Source of the DNA: a virus
Virus record (IMG/VR): IMGVR_UViG_3300029266_000155
Span: 1-26,112 of that record
DNA length: 26,112 bases
Direction: 5' to 3' (one strand)
Of this stretch, positions 1 through 6,645 are shown one piece after another (the first letter of the stretch is position 1; each line of letters starts with the position of its first letter). The notes beneath the pieces were generated by a model, which saw only the letters and a list, made by a program, of their open reading frames with translations, was not told the origin of the DNA and did no database searches. The translations under genes were made by a program, and so were the position numbers.

Positions 1-261
1 ATTTCCTACAAAAGGAATAGGTAATTGATCTTTAAAGAAGCCGCCTAAACCTTGCTCGGCAACAGGCTCTACTTCCATGTTCATACGATTAGGGAGTATA
101 GGGCCCTCACCTTCAGGGGTTACAAAAATACCGTCGTCAACAGTTCCACCGCCTTCAACAAGATCGTCTAGAGTGACCGTGGCCCCGCCGTCCTCAAAGT
201 AGGAGACGAATCCGCCCGCTCCAAGATTTACCGCAGGACTATACATTGGCAGGCCTTCCAT
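1..261 (-). CDS. Gly-Gly-rich probable virion protein, 3' end missing (cut by window edge)
   Basis: The reading frame is open from the window edge to an ATG at 261, nine bases after the terL stop codon, so it is probably co-transcribed with terL. A second in-frame ATG at 246 (giving MYSPAVNLGAGG...) is preceded by GGAAGG seven bases upstream, a better Shine-Dalgarno sequence than anything before 261, so 246 may be the real start. About 87 codons are visible. The protein is acidic and rich in Gly and Asp, with 'LGAGGFVSYFEDGG' near the N-terminus. The same GG style is seen in the virion genes at 17952-24938, which is why a structural role is inferred. I do not recognise the family and the C-terminal part is not in the window. 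Confidence 0.6.
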   Translation of the reverse strand, partial: MEGLPMYSPAVNLGAGGFVSYFEDGGATVTLDDLVEGGGTVDDGIFVTPEGEGPILPNRMNMEVEPVAEQGLGGFFKDQLPIPFVGN

Positions 262-270
262 TAAAAAAAA

Positions 271-1734
271 TTAATAATACGCTTTCACTTTAGCATGAAT
301 CTCATCATCTTCCCAGTCATCTGTTGGCAGTTGAACAAAATTTCCTTGCCTGTAACGCATCAAAGCTTGTGTCATACTATCCACCAAATCATCGTGTTCC
401 CCGTTTGGAAACGCTGCAACTTCCTCAATTAACTCGTCCGAAAAGGTTTCGTCCGGAGCCCACACCATTCCCGCCTCAAACAACGGCGATACACTATGTA
501 CTCGTGTCACCTTATCGTTACCACGGCTCGGTGTAAAGTTAACAACAGGTATTCCCATACTTCTTAACTCTTGCGTTAAAGGTAATCCACTTGCTTTGGC
601 CTCCACAATTACAGTGTCAGGCTCCCAAAAATGAAAATTATCTAACGCCACTTGCTTCAATTCAGGAAAATCCCACCTACCTTTTTTACTATCTAATAAA
701 ATTAAGTTGGGTCCCGAACCACCTTCATTGGGATAAAATACCCCCCATGTCGTAATCGCAGAATAATCCGCAGTTTGCTTCTTACTGAAAGCAGTATCGT
801 AACTTTGGATCACATATTCTAGCTGGGGGACCCTATCTTTATCCCAAACTTTCCACCACTCCCTAGGAATGATTGCGTTTTCCTCACCCGTGGGATTTTG
901 CTGATACTGAGCGTTCCACTTAGAAGGTGGAATAGATGCCTTAACCGCGGTCAAATCATCCAAACTCCAATATTCAGGCCAACACGGGGTTCCATCCTCG
1001 AAAATTGCAGGTAATTCCACGACTTCCCATTGGTCGGCAAGCGGGTCTTTGGCCATGGCCCGTAGTAATTGGCCCGTCATGTCCTTCTCAGACCACCTAG
1101 TTTGTACTAACACAATGCTTCCGCCGGGCTGCAAACGCTGTCTAGGACCACCTGTGTACCAATCCCAAGCATCATCAAAGCCGCTATTGCTCATTGCAGT
1201 CTGCTCCGAGTGCGGATCATCAATAATAACCAAGTCTCCACCACGGCCCGCGAGATTCGAGCCAACACCCACGGCATAGTACATACCACCTTTGCTCGTG
1301 TCCCAACGACCAGACGCTTTACTATCTGCCGCTAACTTAACGTCAGGGAATATTTCTTTAAAATCGTCGCTCTCAATTAAGTTTTTTGTTTTACGACCAA
1401 AATTTACCGCCAACTCTGTCGTGTGCGTTGCCTGAATGATTTTCATCTTCGGGTTCTGGCCCATCATCCATGCCGGAAAAAGAAAGGATGCAAACTCAGA
1501 CTTCGTGTGCCGCGGTGCCATGTTGATAATCAAACGCTTTAATTCTCCGCGAGCAACGCGATCTAACTTTTCAGCAATGATTCGGTGATGACGACCAGCA
1601 ATAAAGTCCGGCCATACTGTTTTTACAAAAGTTAAAAAATCATCTTGGCACTTCTCGTTCTTTTCAAGCTGCGCGAGTCTTAGTTCAAGTTTTAATTTTT
1701 TCTCTTCTATTAAAATATTTTTTGCTTCACTCAT
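271..1734 (-). CDS. terL: Terminase large subunit (packaging ATPase-nuclease)
   Basis: This 487-residue protein is the motor that pumps DNA into the prohead and cuts the concatemer. The ATPase half shows a Walker A-like loop at residues 72-80 (MAPRHTKSE), a Walker B at 167-174 (DLVIIDDP) and the coupling-type segment LVQTRW at 209-214. The RNase H-like nuclease half shows the expected acidic residues at D313 (SYDTAF), E378 (VIVEAK) and D448/D449 (GEHDDLVDS). Length is normal for the family, which is often annotated from its C-terminal domain (TIGR01630 type). The ATG at 1734 follows a weak AGGGA. Its leader contains two parS palindromes. The small terminase candidate is unusually far away, at 6521-7120, with about 4.8 kb of other genes between. 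Confidence 0.96.
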   Translation of the reverse strand: MSEAKNILIEEKKLKLELRLAQLEKNEKCQDDFLTFVKTVWPDFIAGRHHRIIAEKLDRVARGELKRLIINMAPRHTKSEFASFLFPAWMMGQNPKMKIIQATHTTELAVNFGRKTKNLIESDDFKEIFPDVKLAADSKASGRWDTSKGGMYYAVGVGSNLAGRGGDLVIIDDPHSEQTAMSNSGFDDAWDWYTGGPRQRLQPGGSIVLVQTRWSEKDMTGQLLRAMAKDPLADQWEVVELPAIFEDGTPCWPEYWSLDDLTAVKASIPPSKWNAQYQQNPTGEENAIIPREWWKVWDKDRVPQLEYVIQSYDTAFSKKQTADYSAITTWGVFYPNEGGSGPNLILLDSKKGRWDFPELKQVALDNFHFWEPDTVIVEAKASGLPLTQELRSMGIPVVNFTPSRGNDKVTRVHSVSPLFEAGMVWAPDETFSDELIEEVAAFPNGEHDDLVDSMTQALMRYRQGNFVQLPTDDWEDDEIHAKVKAYY

Positions 1735-1771
1735 AGGGGTCCCTACTTAATTTTTCATACGCAGTTTTAAA

Positions 1772-1787
1772 TGTTTCACGTGAAACA
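1772..1787. promoter_or_regulatory. parS-like site 1 (ParB/Spo0J binding palindrome)
   Basis: The 16 bases TGTTTCACGTGAAACA form a perfect palindrome identical to the widely conserved chromosomal parS consensus recognised by ParB/Spo0J in many bacteria, including alphaproteobacteria. It lies 38 bases upstream of the terL start codon, in the probable terL leader. No parA or parB gene is in the window, so binding by the host's ParB is the simplest inference. Confidence 0.85.
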
Positions 1788-1794
1788 ATCCTAA

Positions 1795-1810
1795 TGTTCC
1801 ACGTGGAACA
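1795..1810. promoter_or_regulatory. parS-like site 2 (second palindrome variant)
   Basis: TGTTCCACGTGGAACA is a perfect 16-bp palindrome (18 bp counting the flanking A and T) and matches the other common parS form, the one typical of pseudomonads. Its centre is 23 bp from the centre of the first site. Having both half-site variants (TTC and TCC) side by side makes chance or simple duplication unlikely. Confidence 0.85.
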
Positions 1811-1818
1811 TAGCACTA

Positions 1819-1847
1819 ATTATATGCGATTTTAAGCACAAATATAA
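1819..1847 (-). promoter_or_regulatory. Possible terL promoter
   Basis: A perfect TATAAT lies at 1824-1819 on the minus strand. A -35 box is weak (TTATAT-like, about 17 bases further upstream). Transcription from it would begin within or just before the second parS site, so ParB loaded there could affect terL expression. Only the -10 element is clear. Confidence 0.35.
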
Positions 1848-1889
1848 GACAGTTAATCTTATTTCATTTAACTGGTCAATTTTCGTGAG

Positions 1890-2215
1890 AAACATGGCCC
1901 TAGCCTCCGCTTCGAGGACCGGGGGCCCGGTCGCGCGGTTTGCGCTGTTTTGTCGCTGTGCTGGGAATTATGACCCGATAGCCGGGGGACCCTGCGAAAT
2001 GTTCCGGGCTAATAGATCGCGGCCTGCTGCCAACGGATCGGGGGCAATTGGCAGCGGATAACTGGGACCGGCCACGGTGCGACGTTCGCGGTTTAACTTT
2101 CACCGGCTGGGATCGGGGACCAAGGCCAGCGCGTCGCGGCTAACTGCCACCGGCCAGCGGATCGCGGCCCGTAGGTTTGGGGAGAACTGCGCGGCCCTAG
2201 GCCCGCCTTGTTTAA
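1890..2215. repeat. GC-rich island with short direct and inverted repeats
   Basis: Exact short repeats include GATCGCGGCC at 2015-2024 and 2160-2169, GGATCGGGG at 2035-2043 and 2110-2118, and GGCCCTAG near both borders (about 1896 and 2192). Inverted repeats include GACCGG...CCGGTC (1917-1932, 4-base loop) and GCTGCCAA...TTGGCAGC (2026-2055, 14-base loop). The DNA is much richer in GC than its surroundings. It has the look of an origin, packaging site or structured RNA, or of imported DNA, but nothing decides among these. Confidence 0.55.
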
Positions 2216-2231
2216 CTGTGAAACACTAGGC

Positions 2232-2260
2232 AATAAAAAAGCCCGCACGGTGGCGGGCTT
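2232..2260 (-). terminator. Rho-independent terminator for the 2280-2851 genes
   Basis: On the minus strand an 8-bp stem AAGCCCGC/GCGGGCTT (arms 2260-2253 and 2246-2239, 6-base loop) runs into a T tract. An outer pair of arms, TAGTGTT at 2260-2266 and AACACTA at 2222-2228, could close a second stem around it. Confidence 0.85.
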
Positions 2261-2279
2261 AGTGTTGGATTGATCCGGT

Positions 2280-2435
2280 TTAGTGCCCGGCGTCAATCAA
2301 TTCCTGCGCGAATTCCTGCGCCTTAACATATGCGGCGTCGGCTTCCTCTTCACGTCCAGCCATGCCCATCACGCCCAGCCATTGAAGCTGGAACAGTAAC
2401 CGTTCGGCCAGTGTCTTTTCTGTTTGCGCGTCCAT
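2280..2435 (-). CDS. Small acidic hypothetical protein (51 aa)
   Basis: The start codon overlaps the stop of the upstream gene by one base (TAATG at 2437-2433), the usual sign of translational coupling. The product begins MDAQTEKTLAERLLFQLQWL and ends AQEFAQELIDAGH. It is Ala/Glu-rich and would be mostly alpha-helical; no signal peptide or metal site is seen. I do not recognise a family. It is the last gene of the unit driven from the promoter at 2894-2931 and is followed by a strong terminator. Confidence 0.7.
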   Translation of the reverse strand: MDAQTEKTLAERLLFQLQWLGVMGMAGREEEADAAYVKAQEFAQELIDAGH

Positions 2436-2851
2436 TAGTCAAACCTCGCGATTTTAGTTGCACGGGTTGCACGGTCGCGGATCGCCGCGATGCCGTACTC
2501 ATAAACAAAGCATTCAAAGCCGTCGAAGATGTAACGCGCCAGCGGTGCCAGTGGTTCGTCGTCGTCGTGTTCGCTTTGATACGTGCCGTTATGATCGTCA
2601 ACGGTTCCCTTGTATGGGTACGAGTTAAAGCCGCCGAACTGGTAAGCGTCATCCATACCCGACGCGATGGCGTCCAGTGTTAAAGGTGAAGCCGACAAGC
2701 AGGCCTGACAAAAGAAGTCGGGGATTAAGCCGCAGGCCTCCGCCAATTGCGCTGGCGTTGCCCCGCCAATGTCCGCGCTGTTTGCTGGATTGTAAACGCG
2801 ATCCAGTACCACGTCGGACGGTCTTAATTTCATTTCTATAATATTCGTCAT
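2435..2851 (-). CDS. Conserved-type hypothetical phage protein (138 aa)
   Basis: I chose the ATG at 2851 because it follows ACGGAG about nine bases upstream, the ribosome binding site used again before 3544, 4870, 6139 and 8168. The longer frame to 2953 would run through the promoter. The product is acidic, with a His/Asp-rich patch (HDDDEPLAP) and a basic C-terminus ending RATKIARFD. Two cysteines lie in DFFCQACLS. No family recognised. It has its own sigma70-like promoter at 2894-2931 and is translationally coupled to the next gene. Confidence 0.75.
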   Translation of the reverse strand: MTNIIEMKLRPSDVVLDRVYNPANSADIGGATPAQLAEACGLIPDFFCQACLSASPLTLDAIASGMDDAYQFGGFNSYPYKGTVDDHNGTYQSEHDDDEPLAPLARYIFDGFECFVYEYGIAAIRDRATRATKIARFD

Positions 2852-2893
2852 GGTTAATTCTCCGTAATTATGGGGCGCGTTATTGCCCCCCAT

Positions 2894-2931
2894 GTATGGG
2901 ATTATATAGGATAACTTTATAAAAAGTAAAG
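2894..2931 (-). promoter_or_regulatory. Promoter P1 (copy 1 of a 38-bp promoter repeat)
   Basis: Reading the minus strand, -35 TTTACT (2930-2925) and a perfect -10 TATAAT (2906-2901) are separated by 18 bases. The 38-bp block recurs at 3589-3626 with one mismatch. Just downstream, CCCAT-AC-ATGGG (2900-2889) is an inverted repeat suited to a repressor. Confidence 0.8.
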
Positions 2932-2936
2932 TAGCA

Positions 2937-2963
2937 TAAAAAAGCCCGCACAATGGCGGGCCT
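2937..2963 (-). terminator. Rho-independent terminator after the 2973-3149 gene
   Basis: GCCCGC (2961-2956 on the minus strand) pairs with GCGGGC (2949-2944) across a 6-base loop, followed by a T tract. It stands directly before promoter P1 and matches the terminator at 3631-3657 in stem and loop. Confidence 0.85.
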
Positions 2964-2972
2964 TAGTTCCTA

Positions 2973-3149
2973 TTATGAGTGGGTGTATCCGTCGGGCTCA
3001 ATGCCCAGCCACATACCAGACCACCGGACCATAACACAATCGAACCCCGTCGAAACGGTGCGGCGAAATGCTATATAACTAAGGCCTTGATTATCTTGCG
3101 ACCATTTACGGTGCAATGCTTTGCGCTGGGGTTTATTTAAAATAACCAT
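2973..3149 (-). CDS. Small basic hypothetical protein (58 aa)
   Basis: The frame begins at an ATG two bases after the stop of the 3152-3544 gene and ends just before a terminator. The product starts MVILNKPQRKALHRKWSQDN and ends GMWLGIEPDGYTHS. The N-terminal third is strongly basic (PQRKALHRKW), suggesting nucleic acid contact, and the middle is rich in Tyr, Arg and Trp. Coupling with the upstream gene and clean flanking signals make it real, although I cannot name a family. Confidence 0.75.
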   Translation of the reverse strand: MVILNKPQRKALHRKWSQDNQGLSYIAFRRTVSTGFDCVMVRWSGMWLGIEPDGYTHS

Positions 3150-3151
3150 AA

Positions 3152-3544
3152 TTAAACGCTCAACGTCAATTCAAGTTCAACACTAGAATAATCAACATCA
3201 ACGCAAACATCGCCGCCGTTAATCAATTCCTTTAAGATTTCGCGGACGCTCTCAATGTGGGGCACCGCATCCCTAGGGTTAAACTCTTCGAGCTTTAAAT
3301 CAATACGCGCATCAATTAACTGTTGCAGATCGTTTAAAAGTAATCGGCCCGCGCTGGCATCCGCCAACGCATTGTCGTGCAATACTTGGGCGTTTTGCTG
3401 TTCAAGTATTATGCAATGGTCGCGCAAGTTTTTAAGGTCCGCCGCGGCGGCTCTAATGTCTTTTCCAGTCTCTTCTAATCCGTCGGCCAAATACTGGGCC
3501 GCTAAACCGTCGAGGTGATCTATGTCTGTTTTAATATCTATCAT
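3152..3544 (-). CDS. Hypothetical protein, mostly helical, possible coiled coil (130 aa)
   Basis: The ATG at 3544 is preceded by TACGGAGAATTAACC, the typical ribosome binding site of this phage, and by promoter P2. Residues 10-90 are dominated by Ala, Leu, Asp, Glu and Gln in a helical pattern (for example DLKNLRDHCIILEQQNAQVL), consistent with a coiled coil. The C-terminus (VCVDVDYSSVELELTLSV) looks like beta strand. It is acidic and has no membrane segment. Function unknown. Confidence 0.75.
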   Translation of the reverse strand: MIDIKTDIDHLDGLAAQYLADGLEETGKDIRAAAADLKNLRDHCIILEQQNAQVLHDNALADASAGRLLLNDLQQLIDARIDLKLEEFNPRDAVPHIESVREILKELINGGDVCVDVDYSSVELELTLSV

Positions 3545-3588
3545 GGTTAATTCTCCGTAGGTTAAAGTTAAACGGCTTGCCCGCCGTC

Positions 3589-3626
3589 GTATGGGATTAT
3601 ATAAGATAACTTTATAAAAAGTAAAG
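3589..3626 (-). promoter_or_regulatory. Promoter P2 (copy 2 of the 38-bp promoter repeat)
   Basis: -35 TTTACT (3625-3620) and -10 TATAAT (3601-3596) with an 18-base spacer. It differs from P1 at one position of 38. Only one half (TATGGG on the plus strand) of the P1 inverted repeat is conserved downstream, so the two promoters may be regulated differently. Confidence 0.8.
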
Positions 3627-3630
3627 CCAT

Positions 3631-3657
3631 AAAAAAAGCCCGCACAATGGCGGGCCT
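3631..3657 (-). terminator. Rho-independent terminator after the DUF932 gene
   Basis: GCCCGC/GCGGGC stem (3655-3650 and 3643-3638) with a 6-base loop and a long T tract on the minus strand. The plus strand also ends in CTTTTC, so it may act in both directions. Stem and loop are the same as at 2937-2963. Confidence 0.85.
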
Positions 3658-3679
3658 TTTCGGTGTAGCTGTTTAAAGT

Positions 3680-4870
3680 TTATGCGGTGACTTTATCCAG
3701 CAGTGCGCCCGCCTTTTTTTCAACCTCTATTCGCGCATCTTGGTGCGGTATGTCTCGCGCTATTGCGGTGATTGCCTGCGCCGCATCCCAAACCGTTTCG
3801 ACCGGTCGGCCCTCTTCTGACATATGACGGGCGGCGGCGGCTTTCGCCATGCGTCCAGATAGTCCGGCGCGTTTGCTTAAAAACTCTAAACGGCTTTCGT
3901 CATCCGTCGCAATCTTGGCAGCTTTCGCGGCCATAACGCCCTCGACAAATGTAGAGGTGGCACCGTTGGCGAAGCTTTCCAAAGCTGGGCGGGCTTCCAT
4001 AGCGAAACGATCCGGCGCAAACTTAGTGTGTCGAATCTTAATCTCGTGAAAGTTCTCGACGCCCCATAGGTTTCGATTCATGCAAACGCCGCGGAGGTAC
4101 ATCGCCGCAATGCCTGCCGTTTTGCTGCCGGTCTCACTGTTCCAAGCATAGAACCCGCGGAACATTAGATCGGGTTCACCGTTGGCAAGCTTGCCCACTT
4201 CGATAGGGTTTCGATCATCCACAAGGAAAACAAACACGTCGCGATCACTTGCAAACAATGTTGTCGTGTCATTAGTAACGGGTATTTCTGGGTCATATAC
4301 CGCCATACCGTCGCGGCTCCCCGTCATCATGCCCGGCACTTTCCAACGTCCGCCGGATTGATCCACCAATTTTTTGATAGGGTCTAATATTTCCCAGTCA
4401 TAAATACGCCCATAGTCTGGACCCGTCGCGGCTCTAAGTTCGCCGCCGTCGCTTTGATGGCCGAATACCTTTATTAATTCTTTGCCCCGGTTATATTTCA
4501 AACCCCACTGAATACAATCCGCGGCCAATGGTGCGGGCAAGTCTTTAAGATACCCGGCAGGCGCTCCCGCAAGCTGGGACAATTGTCCGAAGCTCCAATT
4601 AGTTGGGCTGTTCACGTGTTCCCGGTGATTGTCGTCGGCGTACTCAATCCGCAAATCTCCGCGGCTTGGGTTCGCTTCGTCAAATTCTCCAACAATCTGG
4701 ATTTTGTGAGTGTCAACCGTGCGGCTAGTCATAAGGGCGGCGTCGTTCTTTTTGTATGCCAACATACTGTCGAGCGATAAGAATTTTTGATCGTCCGGGC
4801 GGTTAAACCACTGTGAAGATACTGCGGAATTGCCAATCCCGTGCGCAAAAGCGTTAGTTTGATAAGTCAT
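3680..4870 (-). CDS. DUF932 / phage-plasmid-like protein (TIGR03299 type)
   Basis: The 396-residue product starts at the ATG at 4870, eight bases after GGAG in TACGGAGAACATAAT; an in-frame ATG at 4921 has no such site. It resembles the DUF932 family found on phages and plasmids: an N-terminal half with 'WSFGQLSQLAGAPAGYL' and a C-terminal half with 'FRGFYAWNSETGSKTAGIAAMYLRGVCMNRNLWG' and 'RHT'. Family function is not established; it tends to lie among replication and recombination accessory genes. A possible promoter (TTGCTT at 4950-4945, TATTAT at 4925-4920) lies upstream, with a loose 19-base spacer. A terminator follows the gene. Confidence 0.85.
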   Translation of the reverse strand: MTYQTNAFAHGIGNSAVSSQWFNRPDDQKFLSLDSMLAYKKNDAALMTSRTVDTHKIQIVGEFDEANPSRGDLRIEYADDNHREHVNSPTNWSFGQLSQLAGAPAGYLKDLPAPLAADCIQWGLKYNRGKELIKVFGHQSDGGELRAATGPDYGRIYDWEILDPIKKLVDQSGGRWKVPGMMTGSRDGMAVYDPEIPVTNDTTTLFASDRDVFVFLVDDRNPIEVGKLANGEPDLMFRGFYAWNSETGSKTAGIAAMYLRGVCMNRNLWGVENFHEIKIRHTKFAPDRFAMEARPALESFANGATSTFVEGVMAAKAAKIATDDESRLEFLSKRAGLSGRMAKAAAARHMSEEGRPVETVWDAAQAITAIARDIPHQDARIEVEKKAGALLDKVTA

Positions 4871-4967
4871 ATTATGTTCTCCGTAAAAACAAAAAGGGGG
4901 CGGAATTGCTCCCTCCCCCATAATATCGCAGATAATCCTATACTAAGCAAGCTAATATTTTAAAAAG

Positions 4968-5714
4968 TTATTCCGCTCCAATATCCCCGGCGACGTGGTG
5001 CCTAATAATACTGCGCGGCGGTAAAGACTTAGCGAACCTTTTTAGCTTCTCCCCGTCGGTTTCGTCGGGCTGGTGGTGGTTGCTAGTGGCGTCCCAATGA
5101 AGGCGAACGTTTCCGCCGTCGGCATAACATCCGCCACGGGTTTCGGGGTCCGCTGCTTTTTTCTTAGCAGCACCATGCGCAGTAAATCCAATAATAAATT
5201 TACGATCTAGCCTAGCGCACAAAGGATCACCGTTTCCACAATCGCGACAGCTAAAGCCCTCGCGGTATTCTGCCGGGCATCTAACTACCGGGATATGATC
5301 CGAAACAATAAAATCCCCGCGGTTATTAGTACGACCAAACAACGGGGCGCTGGTTTTTTTCCCGTTCTCCCATTCGGATTCGGGTAGCACCACAACGGTC
5401 GGAACTGCTCGCGCCGCTGCTGCGGCTCCAACCAAAGTATCCGCGGAATAATTTACAACGGTTTTGCCCGGCTTTAATTTGTTAGCCCATAGATGCCAAG
5501 CGAAATGGGTATAAGTAAATGATTGCCCTTTAGTGGGGACCGCATCCAATAAAGCGTCGAAGTAATCGGCGTCAATCTTTTCCGACCCTTTCCCGCTGCA
5601 ATTCATTTTGCAAGCTGCCGGACATGTCCCGTATTTTTCCCCGTTGCCTGCGCGGTAGGTTACTGCAATGCCCTTAGTTTTTTCGGCCCTGCTCATTTCT
5701 ACTGTCTTTATCAT
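4968..5714 (-). CDS. Cysteine-rich phage/plasmid protein, DUF7227-like
   Basis: With the ATG at 5714 (after GGGGGC) the product has 248 residues. Conserved-looking cysteine groups are C31/C35/C39 (TCPAACKMNC), C146/C156/C159/C166 (CPAEY...CRDCG...LCA) and C196 (GGCYADGG). Other signature-like pieces are FTYTHFAWH (67-75), IIGFTAHG and RHHVAGDIG at the C-terminus. From memory this matches a protein common on proteobacterial phages and plasmids and labelled DUF7227; the assignment is tentative and no activity is known. The cysteines suggest a metal site. Earlier in-frame ATGs at 5777, 5756 and 5726 are less likely, because the first two lie in the terminator or promoter region. Confidence 0.7.
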   Translation of the reverse strand: MIKTVEMSRAEKTKGIAVTYRAGNGEKYGTCPAACKMNCSGKGSEKIDADYFDALLDAVPTKGQSFTYTHFAWHLWANKLKPGKTVVNYSADTLVGAAAAARAVPTVVVLPESEWENGKKTSAPLFGRTNNRGDFIVSDHIPVVRCPAEYREGFSCRDCGNGDPLCARLDRKFIIGFTAHGAAKKKAADPETRGGCYADGGNVRLHWDATSNHHQPDETDGEKLKRFAKSLPPRSIIRHHVAGDIGAE

Positions 5715-5757
5715 GGTTGCCCCCATAGTTGTATAAGATTTATCCCATACTATGCCC

Positions 5758-5785
5758 ATAAAAAAACCCGGAGTCAACCGGGTTT
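5758..5785 (-). terminator. Rho-independent terminator after the 5800-6139 genes
   Basis: AAACCCGG/CCGGGTTT stem (5785-5778 and 5771-5764), 6-base loop and a T tract on the minus strand. Confidence 0.85.
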
Positions 5786-5799
5786 AATATTTAAGTATT

Positions 5800-5928
5800 T
5801 TAACGTTTCCGCTTTATTCTCTTTTGCGGTCGTTTTTGCGGCTTGGGTTGTGTCCGGTTGCGTTCAAACTCGTCGAAAGCTTCAGAACCATATCGCCACC
5901 TAGTGAACCATTTTATTAAAAATAGCAT
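5800..5928 (-). CDS. Small very basic protein (42 aa)
   Basis: I place the start at the ATG at 5928, one base after the stop of the upstream gene and behind GGGG. The product opens with a short aromatic/hydrophobic stretch (MLFLIKWFTRW) and ends in a run of Lys/Arg (QKRPQKRIKRKR). The hydrophobic part is too short for a sure membrane helix. The basic tail suggests contact with nucleic acid or with negatively charged membrane. No family is recognised. It is followed by a strong terminator. Confidence 0.55.
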   Translation of the reverse strand: MLFLIKWFTRWRYGSEAFDEFERNRTQPKPQKRPQKRIKRKR

Positions 5929-5929
5929 T

Positions 5930-6139
5930 TTAACCCCAATCCTTTTGTCCGCCGTCCTCTTCGGCAGTTTTGAACCCCACACTATAAGAGGTTATTTCAG
6001 CGGCAGTCATGTCTTTAAGTTCGACACGTTCGCTGCCATGAGTAGCCCCTTTAAAAAAATGAGGGTCGTATTGTCTTCCGTACCAAAAATCAGCCCCGCC
6101 TCTATCGTGCGGCCCGCCATGTCGTGTTGAATGTGTCAT
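5930..6139 (-). CDS. Small conserved-type phage protein (69 aa)
   Basis: The ATG at 6139 has a good ribosome binding site (AACGGAGAAAACTAT). The sequence contains HDRGGADFWYGRQYDPHFF followed by MTAAEITSYSVGF. I recall similar 'DRG-AD-YYGR' short proteins in many phages and bacteria, with no known function. Aromatic, Gly and Arg residues dominate the first half; the second half is a short acidic helix. It heads a two-gene unit with the basic 42-residue protein and ends in a terminator. Confidence 0.75.
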   Translation of the reverse strand: MTHSTRHGGPHDRGGADFWYGRQYDPHFFKGATHGSERVELKDMTAAEITSYSVGFKTAEEDGGQKDWG

Positions 6140-6165
6140 ATAGTTTTCTCCGTTTATTTAGTTGA

Positions 6166-6645
6166 CTATAAGATACTATGCGATTTTGTGGGACATATCA
6201 AGCTAAAAATAACGTTCCAGTCTGCTTTGCCTTCAACATGGTGAACGGGGTCCACTTTCAAACCCGTCATCTTTAAATCAACTGCTTCCCCTCCGGGGTA
6301 CAGATACGTTTGCTCGGGGGCGTTTTTAGTTGGTTGTTTCCTAACCAGAACCCAGACACTCGCATGACCATGCGTTGTAAGCCAAGCCACCTGATGTGGT
6401 CTTAAATCCACAGCGTTACCTGCGGTCGCTTTTAGTTCTACAAAATGAAAGTTGCCTAGCTCATCACATAACACAACATCCGGTACGCCCGGCATTGCCC
6501 AAGTTTCTAATCTAGTGGCTTTAATGTTGCGTTGCGTTTTCGCCATCCCCGTCTTCATCTGCCTCCAAAAGTCGGCTTCTCGCTTTGTCGCGGTTCTGGG
6601 AATTGCTCTCTCCTTCGGGAGTAACGTCGATAGTGATCGGGGCAT
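6166..6645 (-). CDS. VRR-NUC-type nuclease (PD-(D/E)XK fold)
   Basis: The core PGVPDVVLC...FHFVELKA (residues about 52-73) shows the D...ExK catalytic pattern of VRR-NUC/Holliday-junction-resolvase-like nucleases, followed by 'LRPHQVAWLTTHG' and 'VWVLVRK' as in phage members. These usually begin with a helix like EADFWRQMK, found here at residues 23-31, so translation must begin upstream of it. The ATG at 6645 is the only ATG that includes it, although its Shine-Dalgarno (GGAG, 13 bases away) is poor; an ATT behind AAGGAG near 6604 is an alternative. The gene therefore overlaps the end of the small terminase gene by up to 125 bases in another frame. ATGs at 6558 and 6546 would give shorter products without the helix. 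Confidence 0.8.
   Translation of the reverse strand: MPRSLSTLLPKERAIPRTATKREADFWRQMKTGMAKTQRNIKATRLETWAMPGVPDVVLCDELGNFHFVELKATAGNAVDLRPHQVAWLTTHGHASVWVLVRKQPTKNAPEQTYLYPGGEAVDLKMTGLKVDPVHHVEGKADWNVIFSLICPTKSHSIL

Larger units (their letters stand above)
1735..2279. other. 545-bp non-coding hub upstream of terL (parS pair, GC-rich island, terminator)
   Basis: No convincing gene lies here. From terL outward it holds two parS-like palindromes (1772-1787, 1795-1810), an AT-rich stretch with a TATAAT on the minus strand (1819-1824), then from about 1890 a GC-rich block to about 2215, and a minus-strand terminator at 2232-2260. By hand count 195 of 300 bases are G or C in 1921-2220, against 18 of 60 in 1801-1860, so the boundary is abrupt. 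Open frames inside the block read as Arg/Pro/Ser/Gly-rich strings without ribosome binding sites. Possible roles are replication origin, packaging start or centromere-like site; none is proven. Confidence 0.75.

Noticed and set aside
1900-2296. Two 67-codon minus-strand frames in the GC-rich island
   Set aside because: They are Arg/Pro/Ser/Gly strings produced by GC-rich repeats, lack ribosome binding sites, and one runs through the terminator.
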